The position numbers were made by a program, and so were the translations under genes. A stretch of DNA of 64,000 nucleotides from Pseudomonas sp. PDM05 (GTDB lineage: Bacteria > Pseudomonadota > Gammaproteobacteria > Pseudomonadales > Pseudomonadaceae). The stretch is taken from assembly GCF_014851685.1 (NCBI RefSeq), contig NZ_JACVAC010000017.1:1-64000 (forward strand), given 5' to 3'. Below the pieces are notes generated by a model. The model did no database searches. It was not told the origin of the DNA and worked only from the letters and a program-made list of their open reading frames with translations. How positions within the stretch are numbered: the first letter of the stretch is position 1; the number at the start of each line of letters is the position of its first letter. Of the stretch, positions 15,749 through 24,230 are shown piece by piece.

Positions 15749-17368
15749 CTAGACCTTGAAGCGCGCCACCGTCTGGTGCAGCGCACTCGCCATCCCCGCC
15801 AGGTCATGGCCTGCCGTCTCGGTGTGCAACGCCCCTTGCAGCACCTGCTGCGACAAGCTGCGAATACCCACCAGATTGCGATCCACCTCCCGCGCCACCA
15901 ACGCCTGTTCCTCGGTGGCACTGGCGATCATCAGGTTGCGCTCGTTGATCTGCGAGATCGACCGGGTGATTTCCTCCAGCGCCTCGCCCGAGCGTTGTGC
16001 CACGCCAAGCGTCGCCTGTACCCGTTCGCTGCTGCTGTGCATCGCCGCCACCGCATGTTCAGTGTCTTCGCGGATGTTACCGATCATCTGCTCGATCTCC
16101 TGGGTCGAGGCCTGAGTGCGATGGGCCAGCGCGCGTACTTCATCGGCCACCACCGCAAAGCCACGTCCGGCATCGCCGGCGCGGGCGGCTTCGATGGCGG
16201 CGTTGAGGGCCAGCAGGTTGGTCTGGTCGGCAATGCTGCGGATCACTTCGAGCACGCCGCTGATGTCTTGCACACGCCCGGCCAGTTGCTGGATGCGCTC
16301 GGAGGTTTCCACCACGCCGGTGGCCAGGGTGTTGATCGACGCCACGGTCTCCTGGACCTGCGCCCGCCCACGCTGGGCAGTCTGCTCCGACAGGCGCGAA
16401 GCCTCGCTGGTGCTCACCGCATTGCGCGCCACGTCGTCCACCGCTGCCGTCATCTCGTTGACCGCCGTGGCCGCCTGTTCGATCTCCTGGCCCTGGGACT
16501 GCAAGCTGCTGCTGGTCTGGCTGCTCACCGCGCTCAACTCTTCGGAGGAACTGGCCACACCGTCCACCGACGCTGCAATGTGCCGCACCATCTGGTTAAG
16601 GTTCTGCTGCATCTGGTGCAGGTTGCGCATCACACTGCCCTCGGCACTATTGCCCACCGGCACGACGATGGTCAGGTCGCCCTGGGCAATATGGCTCAAC
16701 ACCCGCGCCGCCTCATCCGGCTCGCCGCCCAATGGGCGAATAACGCTGCGGGTGACGATCACGGCCGCCGCGACCACCAGCGCCAGGCACAGCAGGAACA
16801 GGCCGAGCATGTTGCGCCGCGCCTCGTCATACAGGGTCTGCGCCGCCTGCTCGCGCTCGGCGAACAACCGCCCCTGCATCGCCATCAGCGCGTCCAGGCT
16901 CTTGAATACCTGCGCTTCGGCCGGCATCACCTGTTGCTTGAGCTGGGCCAGGCCCTGCTCGCGAGCGCCCTGCTTGATCAGCGCCTGCACCTGGGTGAAG
17001 GCGGCCACGTAAGTCTCGCGATGGGTTTTCAAGGTGGCGTAGGCAGCCTTGCCTTCGGCGCTGTCGAGCAGCGGTTCAAGGGTGGCAAACGCCTGGGTGA
17101 TGCGCTGGCGCGTGGCGCCAATGGCCTCCTGGGCCTGCGGGTTGTCCTGGTCGATCAGCAAGTCGCGGGTGTTGCGCCCGTTATCGCGCACACCCGTGGC
17201 GATCACCATGATCGGTGCGATCCGCGGCCAGTCCTGCTGCACGATCTGCTCGGACTGCTGTTTGAGGGTTGCCAGGTCGTGCAAGGCGTAAAACACCAAG
17301 CCCACCAGGGCCAGCGGCGCAATCGCGAAGCCGATGACAATGCGTTGTGCCGTGGTTAACTGCGTCAT
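15749..17368 (-). CDS. Methyl-accepting chemotaxis protein
   Basis: This 539-residue chemoreceptor has an N-terminal membrane helix (IVIGFAIAPLALVGLVFYAL), a periplasmic four-helix-bundle sensor of about 150 residues, a second membrane helix (GLFLLCLALVVAAAVIVT), a HAMP domain (RPLGGEPDEA, IAQGDLT) and the cytoplasmic signalling hairpin with RSIADQTNLLALNAAIEAAR and AGRGFAVVADEVRALA. The start MTQLTTAQR at 17368 is preceded by AAGGA at 9 bases. The ligand is unknown; location beside anaerobic genes hints at energy taxis, but this is inference. Confidence 0.92.
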   Translation of the reverse strand: MTQLTTAQRIVIGFAIAPLALVGLVFYALHDLATLKQQSEQIVQQDWPRIAPIMVIATGVRDNGRNTRDLLIDQDNPQAQEAIGATRQRITQAFATLEPLLDSAEGKAAYATLKTHRETYVAAFTQVQALIKQGAREQGLAQLKQQVMPAEAQVFKSLDALMAMQGRLFAEREQAAQTLYDEARRNMLGLFLLCLALVVAAAVIVTRSVIRPLGGEPDEAARVLSHIAQGDLTIVVPVGNSAEGSVMRNLHQMQQNLNQMVRHIAASVDGVASSSEELSAVSSQTSSSLQSQGQEIEQAATAVNEMTAAVDDVARNAVSTSEASRLSEQTAQRGRAQVQETVASINTLATGVVETSERIQQLAGRVQDISGVLEVIRSIADQTNLLALNAAIEAARAGDAGRGFAVVADEVRALAHRTQASTQEIEQMIGNIREDTEHAVAAMHSSSERVQATLGVAQRSGEALEEITRSISQINERNLMIASATEEQALVAREVDRNLVGIRSLSQQVLQGALHTETAGHDLAGMASALHQTVARFKV

Positions 17369-17438
17369 TCTGAACATTCCTTGATGAACACCTGCCCACC
17401 ATGGGCAGCATCTGTAAAAAGCCGGTTGAGGGTGCTGG

Positions 17439-18134
17439 TCACCCTCGCAATACAAAAGCGGGAAACAACTCGCGGATACGCCCCCACAACTCCGGTAACC
17501 GCACCTGCAGCGGCGAACTCGGCAGCTGCGTATCGAGCATGCTGGCGGTCCGTACCATCTGCACGGCAAAGCGCTGCACACCTGCGGCTTGCAAGCGCTG
17601 GGCCAGCAGCAGCAGGCGTGCGGGATCGATCAAGTGCCAATGCACGGTGGTGCGGCACTCGTAATCCACGCCACTGGCGAGCAAGGTGTCGAGGCTGCGC
17701 CAATTGGCGGCGCCGCTGCCCTTGACCTGGGTCACCGACTGGCAGTCCTCGGCCAGCGCCTTGACGTCAAACCCGACCCAATCGGCATGCCGCAACGCAT
17801 TGGCAAAGCCTGCCGGCTTGATCCCCGCGCTGTGCAAACCAATGCGAAAACCCAGCGCGCGCACTTCATCCATGGCCGCCGGCAAGCCTTCCTGCAAGGT
17901 CGGTTCGCCGCCGCTGAATACCACCGCGTCGAGCAGGTCCTGGCGGCGCTGCAGAAACAGCAACACCCGGCGCCAATCAATCTCCGTGCTGGCGCGCGGC
18001 GGGATCAGGTCCGGGTTGTGGCAGTAACGACAACGCCAGGCGCAGCCCTGGCAGAACAGCACGCAGGCGAGCATGCCGGGGTAGTCGAGGGTGGTCAGGG
18101 GCACCAGGCCCCCGACCCGTAGCGCTCGACTCAT
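17439..18134 (-). CDS. nrdG: Anaerobic ribonucleotide reductase activating protein NrdG
   Basis: This 231-residue radical-SAM enzyme installs the glycyl radical on NrdD. The [4Fe-4S] motif is CAWRCRYC (C-x3-C-x2-C) within FCQGCAWRCRYCHNPDLIPP, followed by a GGEPTLQ SAM-binding motif. Its start overlaps the stop of the small glycyl-radical-loop gene by four bases, so the two are translationally coupled. It is the last gene of the nrdD operon. Confidence 0.9.
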   Translation of the reverse strand: MSRALRVGGLVPLTTLDYPGMLACVLFCQGCAWRCRYCHNPDLIPPRASTEIDWRRVLLFLQRRQDLLDAVVFSGGEPTLQEGLPAAMDEVRALGFRIGLHSAGIKPAGFANALRHADWVGFDVKALAEDCQSVTQVKGSGAANWRSLDTLLASGVDYECRTTVHWHLIDPARLLLLAQRLQAAGVQRFAVQMVRTASMLDTQLPSSPLQVRLPELWGRIRELFPAFVLRG

Positions 18135-18286
18135 TGGCGCCCGGCCGCAGCGGCCGTTTCGGTAAAGTGCACACGCTCCTGGTGCTCGGATTGCTTGCCG
18201 GGGTTGAACGCCGAGACTGGCCGGTGATAACCCATCACCCGGGTCCAGACTTCGCAGCGCTGACGTTGTGGCTGGGTTGCTTGCAT
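18131..18286 (-). CDS. nrdD: Detached glycyl-radical loop of NrdD (51 aa)
   Basis: This small gene encodes CEVWTRVMGYHRPVSAFNPG followed by KQSEHQERVHF. In single-chain class III reductases this segment (R-V-x-G-Y-x-R-P-V-x-x-x-N-x-G-K) is the extreme C-terminus of NrdD and holds the glycine that carries the radical. Here the main NrdD frame stops at a TAA 29 bases upstream, and this segment is a separate gene with its own AAGGAG site 7 bases before ATG 18286. The sum of the two chains (664 + 51) is close to the usual single-chain length of about 710. It must associate with the large chain to give an active enzyme. Confidence 0.82.
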   Translation of the reverse strand: MQATQPQRQRCEVWTRVMGYHRPVSAFNPGKQSEHQERVHFTETAAAAGRQ

Positions 18287-18314
18287 AGTGACTCTCCTTG
18301 GGGTTGAAAAAAGC

Positions 18315-20309
18315 TTATCGGGCCGCGGCCAGGACCTCGTCGCACTTGGGGCAGAACTCATGTTCGCCCGCCAGGTAGCCGTGCACCGGGCAGATCGAAA
18401 ACGTCGGCGTGACCGTCAGGTACGGCAGGCGGAAACGCCCCAGCGCCTTGCGCACCAACTGCTTGCAGGCCTGGGTCGAGGAAATCTGCTCGGCCATGTA
18501 CAGGTGCAACACGGTGCCGCCGGTGTATTTGCATTGCAGTTCGTCTTGCAGCTCCAGGGCTTCGAACGGGTCCTGGGTGAAGCCCACCGGCAATTGCGAG
18601 GAGTTGGTGTAGTACGGCGCGACCGCGCTGCCCGCTTGCAGGATCTGCGGATAGCGCTTGCGGTCTTCCTTGGCGAAACGGTAGGTGGTGCCTTCCGCCG
18701 GGGTCGCTTCGAGGTTGTAGAGGTGGCCGGTTTCTTCCTGGAACCGCAGCAAGGTGGCGCGCACGTGGTCAAGCAGCTTGAGCGCGAATTCGCGGCCCTG
18801 GGCGGTGTGCATGCCCTGCTCGTCGTCGCTGAAATTGCGCAGCATCTCGTGCATGCCGTTGAGGCCGATGGTCGAGAAGTGATTGCGCAGCGTGCCCAGG
18901 TAACGCTTGGTGTACGGGTAGAGCCCGGCGTCCATATGGTGCTGGATCACCTTGCGCTTGACCTCCAGACTTTCCATCGCCAGTTCCATCAGGTTGTCCA
19001 GGCGTTGCAACAAGCCCGAGGTATTGCCCTTGAACAGATAGCCCAGGCGCGCGCAGTTGATCGTCACCACGCCGAGGCTGCCGGTCTGCTCCGCCGAACC
19101 GAACAGGCCGCCGCCGCGCTTGAGCAATTCGCGCACATCCAGTTGCAGGCGGCAGCACATCGAGCGCACCTGATTGGGTTGCATGTCGGAGTTGAGGAAG
19201 TTCTGGAAATACGGCAAGCCATAGCGCGCCGTCATCTCGAACAGGCGGTCGGCGTTGGGGCTGTCCCAGGGGAAATCGTGGGTGATGTTGTAGGTCGGAA
19301 TCGGGAAGGTGAACACCCGGCCCTTGGCGTCCCCGGCCTGCATCACTTCGATGTAGGCACGGTTGATCAACTCCATTTCGGCTTGCAGGTCGCCATAGGC
19401 GAACGGCATTTCCTCACCGCCGATCACCGGAACTTGCTCGCGCAGGTCTTCAGGGCACACCCAGTCGAAGGTCAGGTTGGTAAATGGCGTCTGGGTGCCC
19501 CAGCGCGACGGCACGTTGAGGTTGTAGATGAACTCTTGCAACGCCTGGCGTACTTCGGGGTAGCTCAACTGATCCTTGCGCACATAGGGCGCCAGGTAAG
19601 TATCGAACGAGCTGAACGCCTGGGCCCCGGCCCACTCGTTTTGCAGGGTGCCGAGGAAGTTGACCATCTGCCCCAGGGCGCTGCTCAAGTGCTTCGGCGG
19701 CCCCGCCTCGACCCGGCCCGGCACGCCGTTGAGGCCTTCATGCAACAACGAGCGCAGCGACCAGCCAGCGCAATAACCGGCGAGCATGTCCAAGTCATGG
19801 ATATGCAGGTCGGCCTCGCGATGCGCACGGCCGATCGCCTCACTGTAGACCTCATCCAGCCAGTAATTGGCGGTGACCTTGCCCGCCACATTCAGCACCA
19901 GCCCACCGAGGGAATAGCCCTGGTTGGCATTCGCCTGCACGCGCCAGTCTTCACGGTCGAGGTATTCGTTCATCGACGTGGCGACTTCCACCAGAGTCTT
20001 GCGATCGCGGCGCAAGCGGCCGTGCTGCTCGCGGTAGACGATGTAGGCGCGCATCGACAGGAAGTAACCGGCGTCCATCAATACACGTTCGACGCTGTCC
20101 TGGATTTGTTCCACGTCCAGCCGTTCGATCCCCCGCAGCCGAGCCAGCACCGCGCCCAGCAACACGTCGACTTCGGCGGCCTGGTACTCAGCGGTGGCGT
20201 TGCCGGCGGCGATCAGGGCTTGGCGGATTTTTTCGGCGTCGAAGGGGGCCAGGGTGCCGTCGCGCTTGTAGAGATGGGTGCTGGCCAGCGGGGTGAGAGC
20301 GGTTTGCAT
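18315..20309 (-). CDS. nrdD: Anaerobic ribonucleoside-triphosphate reductase, large chain NrdD
   Basis: This 664-residue class III reductase chain reduces NTPs to dNTPs without oxygen. It has an N-terminal ATP-cone (YKRDGTLAPFDAEKIRQALI, around residues 10-95) and the NrdD body with RDWxVQANANQGYSLGG, HDLDMLAGYCAGWSL and the C-terminal zinc-site half CPVHGYLAGEHEFCPKC. It then ends, lacking the glycyl-radical loop found in a separate gene downstream. The start MQTALTPLAS at 20309 is chosen because it opens just before the ATP-cone. An ANR/DNR box lies 88 bases upstream. Confidence 0.9.
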   Translation of the reverse strand: MQTALTPLASTHLYKRDGTLAPFDAEKIRQALIAAGNATAEYQAAEVDVLLGAVLARLRGIERLDVEQIQDSVERVLMDAGYFLSMRAYIVYREQHGRLRRDRKTLVEVATSMNEYLDREDWRVQANANQGYSLGGLVLNVAGKVTANYWLDEVYSEAIGRAHREADLHIHDLDMLAGYCAGWSLRSLLHEGLNGVPGRVEAGPPKHLSSALGQMVNFLGTLQNEWAGAQAFSSFDTYLAPYVRKDQLSYPEVRQALQEFIYNLNVPSRWGTQTPFTNLTFDWVCPEDLREQVPVIGGEEMPFAYGDLQAEMELINRAYIEVMQAGDAKGRVFTFPIPTYNITHDFPWDSPNADRLFEMTARYGLPYFQNFLNSDMQPNQVRSMCCRLQLDVRELLKRGGGLFGSAEQTGSLGVVTINCARLGYLFKGNTSGLLQRLDNLMELAMESLEVKRKVIQHHMDAGLYPYTKRYLGTLRNHFSTIGLNGMHEMLRNFSDDEQGMHTAQGREFALKLLDHVRATLLRFQEETGHLYNLEATPAEGTTYRFAKEDRKRYPQILQAGSAVAPYYTNSSQLPVGFTQDPFEALELQDELQCKYTGGTVLHLYMAEQISSTQACKQLVRKALGRFRLPYLTVTPTFSICPVHGYLAGEHEFCPKCDEVLAAAR

Positions 20310-20396
20310 TGGGAGGCTCCAGACACTACATATAGATGGTTTTGATTCTTTTGACACAATATGCAGTGATGTTACGGAGGTTGGTTTGGGCGACCA

Positions 20397-20410
20397 TTGA
20401 TCGGGGTCAA
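20397..20410 (-). promoter_or_regulatory. ANR/DNR box for nrdD
   Basis: TTGATCGGGGTCAA matches the FNR-type half-sites TTGAT-N4-(A/G)TCAA. Its centre is 94 bases from the nrdD start, so an activated promoter would leave a leader of about 50 bases. Confidence 0.7.
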
Positions 20411-20434
20411 GTTTTTTCAGATCGTGCCCATAAC

Positions 20435-20890
20435 CATTGCTTCGGTAACGGCGGCCATTGGTTCCGCCCTTACGGCGGGTCACTTTTGGAAAAGCCCCAA
20501 AGTAACCAAAAGGCCTTCGCCCCAACACTCGGCGCCTCGCTTAGGCTCGGTATGCCCGTAATCCAACATGGAGTTGGGGGGCCGCCTAAGATCAAAAGCC
20601 AGAGCCAGAGCCAGAGCAAACCGCAGTTCCATCTGAATACATGGAGATCCAAATGTGGGAGCGGGCTTGCTCGCGAATGCGGTGTGTCAGTCCACTCATT
20701 CATCGGCTGATCCACTGCATTCGCGAGCAAGCCCGCTCCCACAGTTTTGAACCCGTTCACCCCGCCCACGCCGGTCGGCTTTAAGGCCGCCGCGCTCTGG
20801 CTTTTGATCTTACTTGCCCCGTCAAACACGCTGGCCGGAAAGTGACCCGCTGTAAGAGCGGAACCATCGGTGGCCGTTACCGAAAAAACG
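20435..20890. repeat. Non-coding repeat region with nested inverted repeats
   Basis: This stretch of the 600-base gap between nrdD and moaA holds no gene. Outer sequences around 20440-20490 (GGTAACGGCGGCCATTGGTT, CGGGTCACTTT) reappear inverted at about 20840-20885 (AAAGTGACCCGCTGTAAGAG, GGTGGCCGTTACC). Inside is a near-perfect REP pair at 20654-20743 (TGTGGGAGCGGGCTTGCTCG ... CGAGCAAGCCCGCTCCCACA). These are Pseudomonas-type intergenic repeats. It may also end the nar transcript. Confidence 0.7.
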
Positions 20891-20909
20891 GCTATGTACA
20901 CAAGGCCAA

Positions 20910-21896
20910 TCACCCCCCACTCATATTCATAAACCGCACCACCTGCACCTCCCCCGCCCCGGTGAAATCATGGCGCAACGGCTTACCCCGCAACGCCTTG
21001 TGCAACGCCTCGATCAGCGGTTGATCGTCCAGTGGATAGCGCCTGAGCAACCCACGCAGATCCAACGCATCCTCCTGCCCCAGGCACAACAACAAACGCC
21101 CCTCCACCGTCATGCGTACCCGGTTGCAGCTGCCGCAAAAGTTGTGCGAGTTCGGCGAGATAAACCCGATGCGCGTGCCCGGATGCCGTGCCAGACGCAC
21201 ATAGCGCGCCGGGCCGCCGCTGCTCTCGGCGCTGTCGAGCAGCTCATATTCCCGGGCGATCACGGCGCGCACCTCGTCACTGGGGCAAAACGTCTCGCCC
21301 CGCGAACGGCCCACATCGCCCAGGGGCATTTCCTCGATAAAGCTGATGTCGATGCCCTGCTCGATCGCATAACGCACCAACGCCGGCACCTCGTCGAAGT
21401 TGCGCCCCTTCATTACCACGCAGTTGAGCTTGACCCGCTCGAACCCCGCCACGCTGGCCGCCTCGATGCCGCCCAGCACCTGGTGCAAATCACCGTTGCG
21501 CGTGATCGCGCGAAACCGCTCGGGATCAAGGCTGTCGAGGCTGATATTCATGCGCTTGACCCCCGCCGCCGCCAACGGCCGCGCCAACCGCACCAGCTGC
21601 GAGCCGTTGCTGGTCATCACCAGCTCGCGCAAACCGGGCAGCGCAGCGATGTTGCGACACAGCTCGACAATGCCCGGCCGGATCAGCGGCTCACCGCCGG
21701 TGAGGCGGATCTTGCGCACGCCCTGCCCCACAAACAGCGCGGCCAGGCGTTGCAGTTCTTCCAGGCTCAGCACCTGCTGGCGTGGCAGAAAGGTCATGGT
21801 TTTCGCCATGCAGTACACACAGCGAAAATCACAACGGTCGGTCACCGACAGGCGCAGGTAGTCAATCGAACGGCCGAGCCCATCCACCAGGCTCAT
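20910..21896 (-). CDS. moaA: GTP 3',8-cyclase MoaA
   Basis: This 328-residue radical-SAM enzyme performs the first step of molybdenum cofactor synthesis. It has the N-terminal motif CDFRCVYCM, a GGEPLIRPG SAM motif, the C-terminal second cluster CGSCNRVRMTVEGRLLLC and the terminal Gly-Gly tail (MSGG). It closes the narK1K2GHJI-ppiC-moaA operon, supplying cofactor for NarG. The start MSLVDGLGR at 21896 lies two bases from the ppiC stop. Confidence 0.94.
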   Translation of the reverse strand: MSLVDGLGRSIDYLRLSVTDRCDFRCVYCMAKTMTFLPRQQVLSLEELQRLAALFVGQGVRKIRLTGGEPLIRPGIVELCRNIAALPGLRELVMTSNGSQLVRLARPLAAAGVKRMNISLDSLDPERFRAITRNGDLHQVLGGIEAASVAGFERVKLNCVVMKGRNFDEVPALVRYAIEQGIDISFIEEMPLGDVGRSRGETFCPSDEVRAVIAREYELLDSAESSGGPARYVRLARHPGTRIGFISPNSHNFCGSCNRVRMTVEGRLLLCLGQEDALDLRGLLRRYPLDDQPLIEALHKALRGKPLRHDFTGAGEVQVVRFMNMSGG

Positions 21897-21897
21897 A

Positions 21898-22788
21898 TCA
21901 CTGCACCAACGGCGAGTCGGCGCCCTGCAAGGCGAGGCCACGGATGTCCGCCGCACCAATCAGGGTTTGCAGGTACTGCACCAGCGCCTTCTGCCACACG
22001 CCCTGCTGCAACTGGGTGCGGATCGCGCCGGCCACCGCTTCATAGGGCAACGGCTGGCCTTCGACGCGCTGGTCGATGCTGATCACGTGCCAGCCGTAGC
22101 GGCTTTCCAGGGGTTTGTCGGCCAGCCCCGGGGCCAGCGTGAACAGTTGCCGCTCCAGTTCCGGCACGGTCTGGCCCTTGCTAATCTGGCCCAACGAACC
22201 ACCCTGAGCCTTGGACGGGCACGCCGAGTACTTGAGGGCCAACTCGGCAAAACTGCCAGGCTCCTGGGTCAGGCTCAGCAGCAGGATTTCGGCCTGTACA
22301 TGGGCCATCTGCCGCGCTTCGGCATCGTCCGGCGCGCATTCGAGCAGGATGTGCCGCACCGCCAGCAACGGCGCGCTGTGGAAGCGCCCGCGATTGCTTT
22401 CGAAGTAATGCAGGCAGGTCGCCTCATCACACTGCGGCACGCTGATTTCACGCTCCAGCAGCAAACGCGTAGCCGCTTCCTCTTCGTTCTCGCCGGGGCC
22501 GATGTCCATGGCCAGGCCGAGTTCGGCAATGCGCTGCTGCAACAGCTCGCGGATCACCAACGCCCGGGCGGCCAGGTACACCGCCGATTCACGGCTCTCG
22601 GCCGGGTGGTATTGCAACTCCAGGGCCATCGCCTCGGGCGCGATGGGCACACCGTTGACGCTGATGATCGGCCATTCCTGTTCACTGCTGGCGATCAATT
22701 CAGGTGCCGCTGGCACCACCTCCACTTGAGGTTCCGGCGCTGGCGCCGACGACCCACAACCCCCGCCACATCCGCATCCTGTTGTCAT
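21898..22788 (-). CDS. PpiC-type peptidyl-prolyl isomerase of the nar operon
   Basis: This 296-residue parvulin-type isomerase has an N-terminal extension starting MTTGCGCGGGCGSS, rich in Cys and Gly, then a NifM/SurA-like helical region and the rotamase domain (AVRHILLECAPDDAEAR, ALKYSACPSKAQGGSLGQIS, ESRYGWHVISID). It has no signal peptide, so it is cytosolic. The gene sits between narI and moaA, as in other pseudomonads, and is thought to aid folding of the membrane nitrate reductase. Its exact role there is not established. Confidence 0.85.
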   Translation of the reverse strand: MTTGCGCGGGCGSSAPAPEPQVEVVPAAPELIASSEQEWPIISVNGVPIAPEAMALELQYHPAESRESAVYLAARALVIRELLQQRIAELGLAMDIGPGENEEEAATRLLLEREISVPQCDEATCLHYFESNRGRFHSAPLLAVRHILLECAPDDAEARQMAHVQAEILLLSLTQEPGSFAELALKYSACPSKAQGGSLGQISKGQTVPELERQLFTLAPGLADKPLESRYGWHVISIDQRVEGQPLPYEAVAGAIRTQLQQGVWQKALVQYLQTLIGAADIRGLALQGADSPLVQ

Positions 22789-22798
22789 GACCGTCTCC

Positions 22799-23479
22799 TC
22801 ACGCCTTCTGCCGTACGATTTGATAACGCCGTCCCAGGTACCAAATCGGTGCGCTGACCACGTGCACCAAGCGGGTAAACGGGAACAGCACGAACAAGGT
22901 CAGGCCCAGTGCCACGTGGGCCTTGTAGATCAGCGATACCGGCGCAATCGACGCCGCCGCTTCCACCGGCCGCAGCAGCACCACGTTCTGCGCCCAGTCG
23001 GCGAGCATCACCATCACCGAGCCGTCCATATGGCCAGTGGAGGCGACGATGGTCAGCAAGCCCAGCAGCAACTGCGCGAGCAGCACCAGCAGGATCAGGA
23101 TGTCCGACGCACTCGACGTCGCCCGCACCCGTGGATCACCCAGGCGCCGCTTGACCAGCATCAACAGGCCCACCAGGCACAACAGGCCGAAAAACCCACC
23201 GGAGACCATCGCCAGCAGTTGCTTGTGCTCGGTACTGATCACGTGGTGATACACCGACGCTGGGGTGAGCAAACCGACAAAATGCCCGGCCAGCACAAAC
23301 AGCACGCCGACATGGAACAAGTTGCTCGCCACACGCATGCCACGGTTGCTCAGCATCTGGCTGGAACCGGCCTTCCAGGTGTACTGCGACAGGTCGAACC
23401 GCGCCCAACTGCCCAACAGGCAGATCGCCAGGGCGACATAGGGATAGATCCCGAATACCAGCAAATTCCACTTAGACAT
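22799..23479 (-). CDS. narI: Respiratory nitrate reductase gamma subunit NarI
   Basis: The 226-residue cytochrome b subunit anchors NarGH to the membrane and oxidises quinol. Five membrane helices are visible, and the haem-ligand histidines lie in SNLFHVGVLFVLAGHFVG and YKAHVALGLTLFVLFPFTRLVH. The start MSKWNLLVFG at 23479 overlaps the narJ stop by 8 bases. Confidence 0.95.
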   Translation of the reverse strand: MSKWNLLVFGIYPYVALAICLLGSWARFDLSQYTWKAGSSQMLSNRGMRVASNLFHVGVLFVLAGHFVGLLTPASVYHHVISTEHKQLLAMVSGGFFGLLCLVGLLMLVKRRLGDPRVRATSSASDILILLVLLAQLLLGLLTIVASTGHMDGSVMVMLADWAQNVVLLRPVEAAASIAPVSLIYKAHVALGLTLFVLFPFTRLVHVVSAPIWYLGRRYQIVRQKA

Positions 23480-24227
23480 TACCCACCTCCCCGGCCGGCA
23501 CGGCGGCCGGCCCTTGCTGCTGAAAATCCACCCAGTGCAACGGCACCGCACTTTCCTCGCGGGCCTTGCCCGGTGCGCTCGGCATCGCACTGCAACGGTC
23601 CTGCTGTTCGGCCTGCATAAAGTCCACCGCCTCCTCTTCCCACACCTTATCGAGGGCCTCGAGGGAGTCGTCACGCGGCTCGGCGGCGACCTGGGCACGC
23701 ACCTCGGCCACGGCCTGGTGCGGCTCGGCGCCGGCGATCTGCAACAACGCGCGAAAGCAACTGGCATAGGCGCTTTCGCGCTCCTCCAGACGTGCGCCGA
23801 GCAAGGCCAACAGATGCGCCACATCCGCCAGGCCCTCGCGGGCCTCGATGTCTTCGCGGGTCGACAAGAACTCCAGGTACAGCGGGATGTAGTCCGGCAG
23901 CTCCTTGACGCCGATGGCAAACCCGGCGGCCTCGTACTGGGCCATCATGTCGACCATGGCTTGGCCACGGTCGCGGGACTCGCCATGCACGTGCTCGAAC
24001 AACAGCAGCGACAACGAACGCCCACGGCCAAACAGCGCGCCGTAGTGTTCCTGGCCATCCATCAGGTCGTTGGCGCAGATCAGTTCCAGCAGCTCGAACA
24101 GCGCACCGCGTTGCTTGGGGCTGATTTCCCGCGACTCGATGATCGCCTGCTCCAATTCATCGCGGCCGCTCACCAGGCGCTCGGTGGGATAGTCCAGCAG
24201 CAGCGAAATCACTTTAAGAATGCGCAT
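23472..24227 (-). CDS. narJ: Nitrate reductase assembly chaperone NarJ
   Basis: The 251-residue cytosolic chaperone inserts the molybdenum cofactor in NarG before membrane attachment. The NarJ family core is clear (LLDYPTERL, LFEHVHGESRDRGQAM, ELPDYIPLYLEFLS). The C-terminus (after about residue 200) is a variable Gln/Pro-rich tail. It lies between narH and narI with 3-base spacing to narH and an 8-base overlap with narI. Confidence 0.93.
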   Translation of the reverse strand: MRILKVISLLLDYPTERLVSGRDELEQAIIESREISPKQRGALFELLELICANDLMDGQEHYGALFGRGRSLSLLLFEHVHGESRDRGQAMVDMMAQYEAAGFAIGVKELPDYIPLYLEFLSTREDIEAREGLADVAHLLALLGARLEERESAYASCFRALLQIAGAEPHQAVAEVRAQVAAEPRDDSLEALDKVWEEEAVDFMQAEQQDRCSAMPSAPGKAREESAVPLHWVDFQQQGPAAVPAGEVGNV

Positions 24228-24230
24228 GGC

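Noticed and set aside
18288..20345. A 685-codon plus-strand open frame
   Set aside because: It is antisense to nrdD; composition (Gln/His/Val-rich) is that of a shadow frame.
20470..20913. 147-codon minus-strand open frame between nrdD and moaA
   Set aside because: It runs through REP and inverted-repeat sequence and has no protein-like pattern.
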